This document shows, piece by piece, positions 10,717-23,293 of a stretch of 64,000 nucleotides of DNA. The stretch is from contig QAOA01001229.1 of the NCBI GenBank assembly GCA_003255065.1, forward strand, positions 1,029,967-1,093,966. Reading direction: 5' to 3'. Under the pieces are notes generated by a model. It had not been told where the DNA came from. It searched no databases and saw only the letters and a list, made by a program, of their open reading frames with translations. Both the position numbers and the translations under genes were made by a program. Each line of letters begins with the position of its first letter. The first letter of the stretch is position 1. Source of the DNA: Cercis canadensis. Lineage: Eukaryota > Streptophyta > Magnoliopsida > Fabales > Fabaceae.

Positions 10717-13516
10717 TTACTGGTTGGCAAATTTGATTCCCTTCTCAATTGATGATAGAAGCTCAGGCTTAAGGCTTTCAAGGCCATGTTTTTCATAATC
10801 AGAAAGAGGACCCAAGCCCAAAATCTCCTCCACACCATTCTTACCAAGTCTCACCTGCAAGAATTTCAGCATGTTTATCAATAACATGAACAGAGATGAC
10901 CCATAAGGGGTCACCATTTTTATTAGCAACAAAAAGAAATATCACTGTTTCAATTAACAGCAGGTAAGTGATAAGAACAAATATCATGAACTTTAAAACA
11001 TGGGACAAATGATAAGTGTCACAGTTCAATCACCTTGGAAGCAAAGAAAGGAAGTTCAGTCACATTTGATTGCACAAATGAACACTCAACTACATCTGGA
11101 ACCCCATTAAGTCCCTTGAGGCAAGCATCTGCGAAAAGGGCTCCGGCATAGCTGCAAGAAACAGAAAATCAGGCATGGACCATAAAATATGTCTTTTTAC
11201 CGCAATAGCGTGGTGCAAGAATGTTCAATACCAGAGATCTTTCAAGTGACACCATCACAAATCTCCCTTCCCAGATAACAAAGCATTGTTCATCCAGAAT
11301 GATTTAATAGTGCATGCTTAAGCTTCATAATAATTATTTAATATCACTGAATTATATATTTCATCAAATTTTAGTGAACTGCAAATCTTCATCTTGATTG
11401 GCAGTATGTTTATGTCCAACAAGATAAACTGTACTGTCAGTGAGAATTAATCCCAGACTTACGCCATTGATAATGTTGCAGAACCCTTTCCAGCCTTTGC
11501 TTCCACAACTTCTGTTCCTCCATCCTGTGTTCGCTTTGTAAGAGCCTTAATTACATCATCATCCAGGTTGGCTTGTGGTGTTGCCTACAACAAGTGAAAA
11601 TAGTTTAGAAAAATGAGCAAGCATATACCAAGACAGGCAGCCAAAAAAGATATCAGAGGGAAAAATAATTGCTGGCTTTAAGAGCAAGAAAGTACTTGGG
11701 AAAATAGTGGGAGAATAGTTATGCCTGCATGACCACCTACAACAGGTACATTGACCTCTGCAGAAACAAATGCACAACCCCAAATCAGGAAATCATAAAC
11801 CATAAATATTGCTCCTTAAACCCATTAGGCAGTAGAAGAAATTCATAGTCATTATTCAACCTTCAACATCACAGTAATCAGCAACTAAAAACCTCAACCC
11901 CTTTCCACATCCCCCTCCATACTTAACAAAACATTTAACACTGAAATTCAACTCCAAACCCTCTTCCCAGTTTCTTCCATCTTTACGTTGCCAAATGAAC
12001 AATAGTAGAGCACACCAAGCAAGATAATAATAAAATATGCGTAAGTTACCCGCACTTCACATACCTGCAACTGGAACTTTGGCCTTTCCAGCATAGAAAG
12101 TTTTTGCCCTGACAACATCAAGAGTAGTAACACCAAACAATCTTTTTGCATCATAAGTCCCTGCCTTTTTGAAAACCTCAGCAGCAATTGGAACGGTGGA
12201 GTTCACAGGATTGCTGATCATGTTAACAAGGGCCTGATCCCATACATAAAAACCCACATCAATATATAAACAAAAATGACCTGGAATTCTAAGAGTCATC
12301 ATATAAAAAATGGAAAATGCCAAGTACACATTTAGTGACTGTTTTATTAAAAGCTCCCAGTTGGTTTACTAACTTCTGACCTAAAAATATTAAAAATACA
12401 AAAACTCAATTATATACTTCTGAAACCATCTCGTCGTTGTCTTTTCACTGATCCTTTTAAATGAAAAGGATGAAAGAAAGCTGAATAAGTGGAGAACAAG
12501 CAGTGCTGGCTGGGAGAGAGTCAACCATTCCATTATTTTTGTTGGCTCCACAAATCCTTCTATTTGAAAATATAAACAACTAATTTTCCAAGTATGACCA
12601 ATATCATTGAAACTAGGGAAATTGAATTGCAGATGACAATGTAATAAGTATAGGGCTGACATTGATTAAAAATTATATATGCATTATTAAACCGTATCAG
12701 CGTGTTTCAATATCTCCAATAACACAGATGAATATATTATGTCATTTATAGCATCATATCCCTTGAAATGCATAGCAATTAGCAAAGTCGTTCAGAGAAC
12801 CAATAAAAGGTAAAATATTTAAATCGATCACTCAGTAACGATAATAAAGAAATTCCCATTTCGCCCATAGGCACAATCTAGTAATAGCAATCATATTCAA
12901 AGCAAGATAACATTTACAATAGTTTGCAACATTCATAGGCAACCACAAACGAACAATTCTAAGCAACCCAAGGAAGCAGGATACTCACGTTGGGGCAGTA
13001 CTTGGCAATAGCAGTGCAGAGTGATTTGACAATGCCAGCGTTTATTTTGAAAAGATCATCACGTGTCATTCCAGGCTTTCTAGGCACACCAGCTGGAATT
13101 ATAACAACATCTGATCCCTCCAAAGCTTTCCCAAGCTCTTCTTCACCTTGGTAACCAACCACCTACAATTCCAATTCATAAACACCTTACTTCAATGTAT
13201 TACAAAGTCAAATCAAATCACAGTAAAGCTTGCATTTTTAAAAACACGGAGCGGGTGGTACCTCAGATCTGGTGTTGACGTGGCTGACATCGGCGGCGAC
13301 ACCGGGGGTCCCAGCGATATCGTAGAGTGAGAGGCTAGAAACCAGGGGATTAAGCTTCATCAGCAAAGAAAGTGGCTGACCGATCCCGCCGGCTGCTCCG
13401 AGGACGGCGACCTTGCGCTTGGGGACTGGCTCGGTGGCATAGCCACGACGTGAGAGATGAGAAGAGCCCCGAGAAACGAAAGAGTGTAAGGATCTGAGCA
13501 TGGAGGGTTTCATCAT
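10717..13516 (-). CDS. mMDH: Mitochondrial NAD-malate dehydrogenase
   Basis: Catalyses malate + NAD = oxaloacetate + NADH in the mitochondrial matrix. Seven coding exons join in frame (13262-13516, 12989-13162, 12065-12233, 11696-11757, 11463-11584, 11034-11151, 10717-10854) to give 345 residues, the normal plant length. Residues 1-27 form an Arg/Ser-rich mitochondrial presequence ending RRGYATE. The Rossmann motif GAAGGIGQ is at 40-47. The substrate loop RKPGMTRDD (Arg113, Arg119) and the catalytic His209 in GGHAG are intact, and the protein ends GIKFANQ. All introns have GT..AG ends. The matrix presequence and the missing plastid extension separate it from plastid and peroxisomal MDH. Arabidopsis has two copies, mMDH1 (At1g53240) and mMDH2 (At3g15020), each next to other genes found in this window. 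Confidence 0.96.
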
Positions 13517-14419
13517 TTTCTCTCTGGATTTTCCTAGGAAACAAGCAAGAAAGCTAAAGAGGGAGTGGGAAAGAGAGAAATCAGGGTTCGGTAGTGTGGG
13601 AGTTCTCTAGGAGAGTAAATCACCTTTTATTGTTAGGACTGGCGAGTGGTGACCGAGGTAGCAGCTGCCAGCGTTTTCGGGTCCATAAGAAAAAATCGAA
13701 AAAGGAAAATCATTTTTTTTCTTTGTTGGGGTTAAAAGGGGGAAAAGGTTAGGCCTGTGGCTGTGGATTGTGGAATCAACTTACCCTTTCAATGTCTTTT
13801 GCCTCCTAAAATCTTTGAAAGTGAATACTTTTTTTAGGATAGGGTTATTTTATCCTATTATATTTTATGCGTTGTTGATAATTTCATCCAAATCCATACT
13901 TTGATAGCTATTCTCTTTCTTGTCTTAGTGAAAAATAGGAAAAAAAATCATTTTCAATTAATTTTTTAGCGATAGTAATTCAATTTTGATCATCCATCTT
14001 ACAAAAAATACAAAATTTTGTTAACACCCCCAATTGCCATATACTGGGGATAGGTCCAAAGTGCCCTACTGCACTTAAACAGATAGGGGGCATATGATAT
14101 GGAATATTCTCTGCATTGTCCCCATTTTTTAAGCCGTGCAAGTTACCAGAAAAAAAAAAAAAAAAATTAAGGGGAAAAAGAAAAAACATCTATGTAGTTC
14201 ACTGATCTGAATTGAAATTCCGAGATTCCTGTTTGGAAGGGGGGAAAAATTAGCTCATCAAATTTAGCAGTAAAGACAATATTGGTTATGTAATGAAGCA
14301 ATAGCAACAAAAAGAAACCTTTCTGCACAAGCCGCAAACTAAAAATATTAGTTATGCTCTTTCCTTTATGATGTCAAAAGAGGCCGGCTCAAGTGAAATG
14401 AAAGAAAAGGTTCACTCCT
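13517..14419. other. MDH promoter and 5' UTR; IPT9 3' flank
   Basis: The first hundred or so bases upstream of the MDH ATG are probably its 5' UTR. The rest is AT-rich with no recognised gene. An A-run lies at 14151-14166. Confidence 0.5.
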
Positions 14420-17400
14420 TCACCCTTGAGTTTTCCTTATCCAGTCCAGAATATGAGAACAATCTTCCCCATTCACAAAATGCCTTCAAAAGAGATTAAC
14501 CATTAAGCTCTGTGCAGTAAGAAACATCATCATTTTTCTGTCTTCTTAAAATTATACCTATTTTTTGTGCGGTAGGACTTAAGTTCCAGAGCTTCTCTGC
14601 GGTTAGAAGCATCTCTTGACATTCTTAGGTGTTCAGGCACAACAACAGTTCCACTCTCATCAAGATAAGCATTATGGACGAAGTTGAGAACCGTTTCCTG
14701 CCATAAATTGTTCATCTTAAGATCAGCATAAGGTGAAAATATGGACTACACAACAGAACTGCAAAACTTCTCTTGAAAGAAAAGAAAAAATATCAGCATA
14801 AAAAAGAAACCACTGACAGAGGATTAACCATAGCTTTTTAAATCCCCAGAAAGTGGTTTTAGCAAGGAAAATAAGGATGGGAATTTAGTGCTTGTCTCAG
14901 AATTACAGGAGAATGGCTATACATGCACATTATAGGAACAAGCAAAGGGGAAATTTTCAATTCATATACCAGAGGTTTAGAAGCATCGAGCCAATGGTAT
15001 ATACGTTCATTACGAAACCATGTCAATTGTCTTTTTGCAAAATTCCTGCATACCAGAACTAAAACTAATAAGTTCAACCAATAGGAGCATCTCATCCCTG
15101 TTTGGGTAAAAGGGAAGCGGTAATCTCCCCTAAGTACATCAAATTTGGCACCCAATAATGCTACATTGAAGTAATTAGAAATATGTTTGACAAACAAAAT
15201 GGTTAAACATAATTTTCTGTCCTGAACCTAAGAATACATAAGGATTGAGAAAAGAAATTGGTTAAATTACAAAACATGCAGTCACACCAGGACACAAGCA
15301 ACAAATCAACCAACGTGTTCCTAACAATGTTATAAGAATGCAAGAATCTTGTTGTAGAAGTTTGCTTTCAAAGCTTTCCAGTGCCTGCAACTAATTGAAA
15401 CAACTGAGGAGAATGACCAAATGATATAGTTATTTTAGAAGTCCAAGAATTATCATGTTCTGTCTTATAAACAGAAAAAAATTTAGACTAAATCATTTTT
15501 TAATTCACATCATGGATGCAACTGTCACATTTATGAACCCTTATATCAAAATATACATATAGTCGTGTACTAAAAAGAATACCCTCTACCATCTACCTTA
15601 AATCATTCTCTTTCCTGAATGGAACTCTAATAAAGAAATGTTTCATATGAAATATTCAGTACCATCTCTCTTTACAGTCCACGAAGAAGCTACTTTTCAT
15701 TGATGAGTAAGAAAACTTAGTTTAAGCTCCAAGGTTCTCTTTAACATGGAAGACAAAAAAGTTAACTGCATAAGTAACACAGCAGGTAACCATTTATAAG
15801 CTTCAAGCCAAGCAGGAGTATAAATACTGAAAATGGTCTAAAGTAATTGATGATGCCAACCAAGAAAAGAATGCCTATGACACGAAGCATTTGGTGTATC
15901 AGAAAGTTTCTAAAAAAATAGCCCACCAATGCTTTAGGATAATTTGATCACAATCACAATGAAAGATCCAGCATAGACAATTTCTGAAGAGGCAGCATGG
16001 AGGGTTGAAGTATTGTGTCCGCCCCCCTCTCAAAAAAAAAAAAGACACACAGACACACATAAAAGACTATATAATTTGTTGGGCTGAGGGATTTCAATTG
16101 GCTATTTGTCACCAAAAAAAAAATAAAAAAAAAAAAAAGGAGGTAAGTCATGCAATGCATAATTTAACAGATCAACTGATAAAAGTATGCTCTGCTACAT
16201 TTATATTATGGAAAGACAGTTACCTAGATGCTTTTTGAAATTCTGATAAAAACCTACAAAATTCTCCAACTGAGCTCCGACCCCCATACTGTCTACATCT
16301 TAGTAAATACTCCATGGCCTGGAAATTAGTTGATCATATAAGCCAAATGTAAATGAAACTTTCTCCAACAATTTAGCCAGAAAATACAATGTCCAAACAG
16401 AATCAAAGTTAGGCAAAATCAATTAAAAAATAGAAAATATCACCATCAGGCTGGGCCTCCTAAGAATGCTGAAAAGTTAAAAAGATGTAGCTTCAATTAT
16501 TTTAAACATAGACAAAATCAAATTCTTAAGATTAGTACTAAACAAATCCACAATATAGAATGAAACAATGATTAACATATCGATAAGCATAAAGAATTTT
16601 AACTGTCTCAACTCAATATGTTATAAGCTTGATATTTATTGCTGGCTCCAATTCATATATGTTCATGTATATATACAATCATCACTTGCAAATTGTAAAA
16701 GTAATGTGTAATATAAAATATAGAAAGGTATACTTGTCTATAACCAATTGCCCGTGTTGCAGAATTTGTATTTGGATGAAGACCCATATCAAGAAGCCAT
16801 CGAGCCTCAGACAAAATCCCATCCCTTCCTGCAGTCAAAGAGAACACAACCAAAGATTTATATAACACCAAGGAAGAAATGCAGCATGTATAGTTATGAT
16901 CATTGATACCCAACAGAAGCTAAAGACACATGCAATAAAGAAGACTAGTTATATAAAACAAATAGAAGTTTGTACTATAAAACATAAGGGATTCATAATT
17001 GGAAGAATTAGAAATCATGTCTATTTCCAGCTCATGATATACCTAGTAGCATATCTTCACAACGATAGTCAAGGGATCTATAGAGGTCAAGTCTTTGGCT
17101 AGAAAGGAAAAAACATATGAACTCATAGTCCAAATTTGAGGGCTCAGTTTCTTTTATTCCATAACCAGAATCATTGACATCAGAAGATTCAGAACCATCT
17201 GCATTGCTAGAATCACCCCGTTCCCTGAAAGAATCATATGGGACCCGAAAAGCAGATGGAGGTGATCCACTAGACTGCCATTCCAAAAGAATACAAATAA
17301 ATGGTGAACACATGTACATATATTCCAGACAACTTAGTAATCAAGAGAAATCATAAATTACACATATATATCTACAGAAAAACAAAATATGGCAAAATTA

Positions 17401-19793
17401 ATCAACCAACAACCAAGAAATAGCATAGTTAAACACATTGAGAAAATATAGAAAACCACATTGAGGTAAATTAAGTTTTGGATATTCTCATTCAGATTGG
17501 CAATGTAACTATTTGAGTCCATGCGCAACAAATGACTGAGTTAGAAACTCATAGACAGACAGACCAAGACCCAAGGGAGGATAATTATGTTAGAATTAAT
17601 AACATTCCTTCATTCTTCTGGCCAAGATTTGAAGAATGTTTAGTAGCTAGAAAGGGATATTCAAATTTTCTCATGTATAAACTGCAAACTTACCTTTATA
17701 ATCTCAAGGCTACGCCGTAATCGATACCAGTCATAGACAGCTAAAAATTGGGCCTTCGGGTCACCTGCTTTTACCACCAACTGTACAGCTGCATCCCAGT
17801 CTTCAATTCTCTGTAGTTCAGCTAACTCTGAACACACTTCAGATGTAATCTCTGGAGAGGATTTGGGGACATCTGGCTTTCCATACACGAACCTTATGTT
17901 AAAGTTCAAACAAAAGAATTAGTAGGTATTTATCCGACACGTAAGAGCAGGCAGTTAAAAAGGACATACCATCTTAAATACAATCCAGTGCCCCCAACAA
18001 CTATGGGAACACGATCATTGTCAAGAACACATCTTGTAGCTTGCCTTGCATCCTCAAAAAATTGTCCAACAGAATAGTCTGGCAGGATATAATTAGTTTA
18101 TAATTGAGGATGATAAGGATTCTTCAAAGATTCAACAAATAATTGAGGATATAATCATGTATAAATTTATGCTTAAAAAATATAGTCAGTTCAACAGGAA
18201 ACACACCTTCAGATGGGTGTAATATGTCAACCAGATGATGTGGTACCTCCTAACAAGAAAAAACAGAAATCAAAAATTGAAAAACAAGAAACAATATTTC
18301 AAACTATTCACTAATTTGCACAAAATCAATTTAGTTGGCCAAGTTGCAGCTAGTGAATGACAGGCCATGTGAAAAGAGTTTTACTTTCTATACTCTGGAA
18401 ATGGCCATTGTGTACCAATTACTAATACATGTTAATCTACAACTTGAACACTAATCATATGCTATTATATTTCTAGAAAGAATTCATTCAATCAAAGTCA
18501 ATTTTTCGTTGCTTTGCTGTCTTACAAGTAGTTACAATTATTAACAGGCGTAGTTTAAGTTTTGATTTTAATACAGGGGATGGATGAAATCTTATCAATA
18601 AAATAGCAAACCTCAGCAAAAGCACACCCGTCAAACTTTTATAAAAACTGTTGATAAGTGAAAAAGAAATCATAGTTCCATGAATTCAAAACAAGCATTA
18701 TCAGTGAGTCTAAAAATAACGGGAGAAACTTTCATAAGAATATTTAACTTCAGATAATGTAATAGGACAGCTGAAATTTTATAATAGGCCCCAATAATTT
18801 TAGTTTCAAGGAACAACATGCAGATTTTTCTAAGATTTTTCTAAGAGAAGCTAGTGTCAAGGAACATATTATGTATCAATTAGGCACCTTTCTATCGCTT
18901 GGGGAAGGCTTTGCTGATCCAATGTCAAGACCCTGGTATACCTGCAATACAAACCATCTTGAATAACTAGTCTAAAGGAGACATTCAGACATGTTTTGTT
19001 ACAATCAAAAGAGACGCCAATGCCAATATAGAAAATTCTATTTATATAAACATATATAATGACGTGGACATTTATACTTTCCACAGCATTTGCTTGGAAA
19101 ATTAATCTTGTATCATTCCCACGACTACTTTCTCACTTCCCACAATCTTATCCTGAAATATGAAGACATTCATGATACTAATTTCTTCTCTTTTCATTCT
19201 GTTTGACGAAAGAAACGAACTAATTTGGAACTGAAAATATGAAAATTCCATTGTCAATGAACCTAAAAGGCAATTAATTATGCTTGCTTAGTTGATAAAC
19301 CTGTGATGCACAAAGTAAGGAGACCTATCAAATAGGCAATTTACTCCAAAACTGTCAACTTCCCACTACCAAAGTCTCAAAACTTGTAAACAAATTCTAC
19401 CCACTCTGATAAAACTATGAAGGGAAAGTATAATTTGCATTTGAATTTCCTCTAGTTTTGCTTCCGTTCCCTCAGACCATGCAAGGAAATGAAAATTCCA
19501 GAAAAAATTTTCCACTTGTTCATTCAGCTAACCTGAACAGAATCCGCACTGATGATTTCGCCATTGAGCCGCTTCGCAAGTTCTAATGCAAGGCGGCTTT
19601 TACCGGATCCAGTTGGGCCAGAAACCACAATGACCTTCTCCTTCTTCTTCGGTTGGGAAACTGCGGAAGCGGTGGCCAAAAGCCGCCGGGGGCAGCTGAA
19701 GGAGACTCGAGCTGCTCGGAATAGAAGTTTGTCGGGGAAGTAAGGGAGGCGTAGGCAACACGTACGGAGACCACACACTCCACTGTTAATCAT
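14420..19793 (-). CDS. IPT9: tRNA dimethylallyltransferase (isopentenyltransferase), IPT9 type
   Basis: Transfers a dimethylallyl group to A37 of tRNAs reading UNN codons (MiaA/MOD5 family); in plants tRNA turnover then yields cis-zeatin cytokinins. Eleven exons join in frame: 19533-19793, 18888-18941, 18207-18249, 17970-18078, 17694-17892, 17043-17274, 16734-16828, 16224-16318, 14970-15045, 14558-14697 and 14420-14483, giving 455 residues. The P-loop GPTGSGKS is at 59-66, followed by [19 protein letters not shown] and [11 protein letters not shown]. The Arg-rich N-terminus suggests an organellar transit peptide. The last exon is only 64 bp ([20 protein letters not shown], then stop). Without it the previous exon would read into intron and stop at 14530. 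Arabidopsis IPT9 (At5g20040) has a similar C-terminal tail as I remember it. The other plant tRNA-IPT, IPT2, carries a zinc finger that is absent here. Confidence 0.93.
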
Positions 19794-20847
19794 GTTTGGT
19801 TCAAAATGCTGAGGCAGAGAGACAAGGGAAGGGGGTTTATGCCCACCGCCCAGTGCTCAAACTTCAAACCATATAGAGAGTTATATGGCAAATATTTATG
19901 GGTGGGACATAGAATTCAAAATAAATTTTATTTTTTTTTTAGTAATTTGATTATGAGGTTTCAACATAGAACCTGTCAGCTAAGAGCTGTTTAGTATATA
20001 TTTCTTTCCTTTTTACACTCTTATGTTGCACTTGCTTATTTAGAAATTTGAGAATATTAAGCATTAATTTTTTTTTAGAATATTATTCTCAAATGGAGAA
20101 ACTTGAAAAAGATAGAGAAATTAAAAAATTTACAACTTTTTAAAGAACTTCTTATACACGAAAATAAAATAAAAATATTTTTTGGTGTTATATAATTATT
20201 TTATTTATATTTAAGTATAATAATCACATAAAAAATAATTATATATTTATACACGATCATCATATATATATAAATATAATAACTATACATAATATTGAGA
20301 GATATTTTAGTTATTTTATCACATGTGACAAGCACTTCTTTGAAAAGTGAAAATCTTTTAAATTTTTTTGACTTTTTCTTTTTTGAAATTCAAGTGAAGA
20401 ATTGTCTCATTTTTTTTAATAAATTTAGAAAAAAAGTTTCGATTTTTTAAAAAGCTTCCTTTATATGAAAATTTAATATATTAGAATCAAAATTTAAAAG
20501 AAATAAAGCTAAACATTTTTTAATTTCATAAGAAATTTTTGGCTAAAGAGATTTACATCACACAGTAAACCTATTTTAATTTCATCCATTACTTATGGTG
20601 CACCAAGTTCACTAAAAATTTTCAATCCTATGGACAATTCTGTTGAAATTTTCTGTGGTGTTTTACTGTATAGAAATTCATAAACGACCTTCTTTGACCC
20701 ACATTGATGGACATTCTGAAAAGGCCTAACATTACTTCATCCTTAATACTTGATCCTACCAACTGTTTGTTGCAAAGGGTGCTTCTCAAAGTGCTTTAAA
20801 CTCAAGCAAGCTACTTCTTTCAAGCACTAGTAAAATGTTTTCAACTA
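19794..20847. other. Divergent promoter region between IPT9 and TBL
   Basis: About 1.05 kb, AT-rich. The middle (20090-20460) contains a loosely palindromic stretch rich in ataattattttattta that resembles 51100-51250 and 36600-36710, probably an old MITE-derived repeat. No gene is recognised. Confidence 0.45.
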
Positions 20848-22926
20848 ATGCCAGAACTGTTTTTTTTTTCATTCAACCATCAATCATCCATGCCAATGCA
20901 GTGTTTCTTTGAGCGACGGATCCAAACCCTCTTCCCAATTGTGCTCTCTTCTCTTATACTCCTAGGAACTGCAAGATTAGTCCTTGATAGCTTGAAGATC
21001 AACCAGAACCACAATTTTAGGCTCTATGGCAGATCACATGGTGAAAGAAATAGATTACCAGTTATTGTTTTGCCAGAAGATCGCATTGAAGAAACTTGCA
21101 ATGTTTTTGAAGGGGAATGGGTTTGGGACAATGTCTCTTATCCTCTTTATGAAGAAGAGAGTTGCCCTTATTTGGTCAAGCAAACCACTTGCCAGAAGAA
21201 TGGGAGACCTGATTCTTTCTATAGGAATTGGAGGTGGCAGCCACATGGATGCAAGCTTCCAAGGTAACTAACCTGTTTAGGCATTCTAAGCATTCTCTAA
21301 GACTTGCCAATGAAAGCTCTTTATTTGCTTATGCTAGCTTGTAAATGTCAAATCCATGCATCTCTTGGCTAGGGTAATCAAATTCTTGGGTTGATTAATG
21401 GTGCTTGAATCATTATAATTCTGGCATGCATGCTGAAAAAATTGTTCCTTTCTTGAATAATGATTCCAAATGTGTTAATTTGGATATCAGATTTGATCCA
21501 TTGAAGTTATTGGACATGTTGAGGGACAAAAGAATGATGTTCATAGGAGACTCATTACAAAGGAGTCAGTTTGAGTCAATGGTGTGTTTGGTACAATCTG
21601 TAATTCCTGAAGGAAAGAAATCCCTCCAAAGAATTCCTCCCATGAAGATCTTCAAAGCTGAAGTATGCCAATGTGCCTCTCATTTGACTTAATTCCTAGC
21701 TTATTGCAGCAGACATAGAGTAATGCTAGTCACACAATTCTTAACTATCTTGTACAACTGTATAATTTGTCATATCTTTTAAAGTTCGTGTGGGGCCACG
21801 TGAATTCAAATATAACCACTTGTATAACAATGTAGATTTGTATATCTAAGAATTGTGTAACTAACATTACTCACAAGCATAAACAAATGAATACTACTGA
21901 GCTCCCTTCATTATTGTACTGAATTCTATTGTTCCCCCAGGAGTTCAATGCATCTATTGAATACTATTGGGCTCCCTTCATTGTGGAGTCAATTTCAGAT
22001 CATGCAACAAATCATACAGTGCATAAACGCATGGTTAAGCTAGACTCAATAGCTAACCATGGCAAACATTGGCAAGGAGTAGATATTTTGGTGTTTGAGA
22101 GTTACGTATGGTGGATGTACAAGCCCTTGATTAATGCCACGTAAGTAACTAAGCCCTGGTTTAATAGAAATTTTTCTCTAGTCTTCTTCAAAGCACAGTT
22201 TTCTCTCTCTTTCCTTTTCTTTCATTGAGCTGGTTTAAACCATTTCTTCTTTGTTTCAGCTATGGATCGCCAGGCAATGTGAAAGAATATAATGTCACCA
22301 CAGCATATAGATTGGCTTTGGAGACATGGAAAAATTGGTTAGAATCAAACATCAAACCGCTGACTCAAAAGGTTTTCTTTATGAGTATGTCTCCAACGCA
22401 TCTGTGGTAAGTTCTGCTCAAATCTTCACAAACCTTTTCTTTCAGAGACCATTTTGTTTAATTAGTCCTTATTTTTTTGCCAATTCAATTTTCCTTTAAT
22501 AAAATTTGGATCACTTGCTCTCAAAAGGCCGGCTCAAAATTTTCCCTCCTAATCATGGTTTTCGACTTCAGGAGCTGGGAATGGAAGCCTGGAAGCGATG
22601 AGAACTGCTTTAATGAATTATACCCAACCCACGGTCCATATTGGGGCACTGGCTCAAACCTTGAGATTATGAAGATACTTCACGATGTACTAGGAGAACT
22701 GAAAATAAATGTCACATTGTTGAATATCACACAATTGTCAGAATACAGAAAAGATGCACACACATCAGTATATGGGGAGCGCAAAGGCAAGCTCTTGACA
22801 AAGGAACAAAGAGCCAAACCAAAATCTTTTTCTGATTGCATTCACTGGTGCTTACCAGGAGTCCCTGATGCATGGAATGAAATCCTGTATGCATATTTGC
22901 TCAAGAATTATCAAAACTTTTCCTGA
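20848..22926 (+). CDS. TBL: Trichome birefringence-like (TBL) polysaccharide O-acetyltransferase
   Basis: A PC-esterase/DUF231 protein of the TBL28-33 (ESK1-like) group, whose members O-acetylate xylan in the Golgi. Five exons: 20848-21263, 21491-21662, 21941-22140, 22260-22406 and 22572-22926, giving 429 residues. An in-frame ATG at 20890 ([10 protein letters not shown]) would give 415 residues and may be the true start. One transmembrane anchor (about residues 26-46) is followed by the TBL domain, beginning [12 protein letters not shown]. The esterase GDS motif is at 158-160 ([10 protein letters not shown]) and the DxxH motif has Asp400 and His403 (DCIHWCLPG). Cys residues of the domain are conserved, and the protein ends shortly after the domain. 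It resembles Arabidopsis TBL31 best in my memory, but the exact orthologue is uncertain. Intron 2 contains a MITE. Confidence 0.9.
21718..21872. mobile_element. Small MITE in intron 2 of the TBL gene
   Basis: About 155 bp with near-perfect 26-bp terminal inverted repeats: the left end is gagtaatgctagtcacacaa and the right end, inverted, is gagtaatgttagttacacaa. It is non-coding. The target duplication is not clear (acata / acaag flank it), so the superfamily is unassigned. The splice sites of the intron are unaffected. Confidence 0.7.
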
Positions 22927-23293
22927 GAATGAGCAATGATATTACCATGACTGAAAGCATGGACATCTCTAAACTCTGAGCGGCACATCTATAATTTTGA
23001 ATTAATCATAAAGCTTTTTGAACTCATCTACAAGAAAAAGATTGATCATCTAGCCATGTGCAGATACCATTATGTACCAAAGAAAATGTTACAGCTGTAA
23101 ACACAGTGCAGTTATATGAAGAACATAAGATTTTCCTCCAACAATTATCACAAGTACTTTATTATTAAACCTTTCTAGATGAAAACCTGAACTGTGTAAT
23201 TTGCAGCAAGTAGTACCAATTTCAACATGTACATTTGCACAAGCAGGAGCCCAAGTAATTGGTCCATTATCATCTACAGGCCATGTAATTTAT
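22927..23293. other. Convergent 3' region between TBL and the unknown gene
   Basis: Only 367 bp separates the two stop codons, which face each other, so the 3' UTRs probably approach or overlap. No other feature is seen. Confidence 0.5.

Noticed and set aside
14530-14557. Read-through C-terminus of IPT9 (YNFKKTEK)
   Set aside because: A GT donor at 14557 and the downstream exon at 14420-14483 give a tail that fits the family better.
20090-20460. Palindrome-like AT-rich stretch as a MITE
   Set aside because: Arms match too poorly and no target duplication was found; noted only as probable old repeat sequence.
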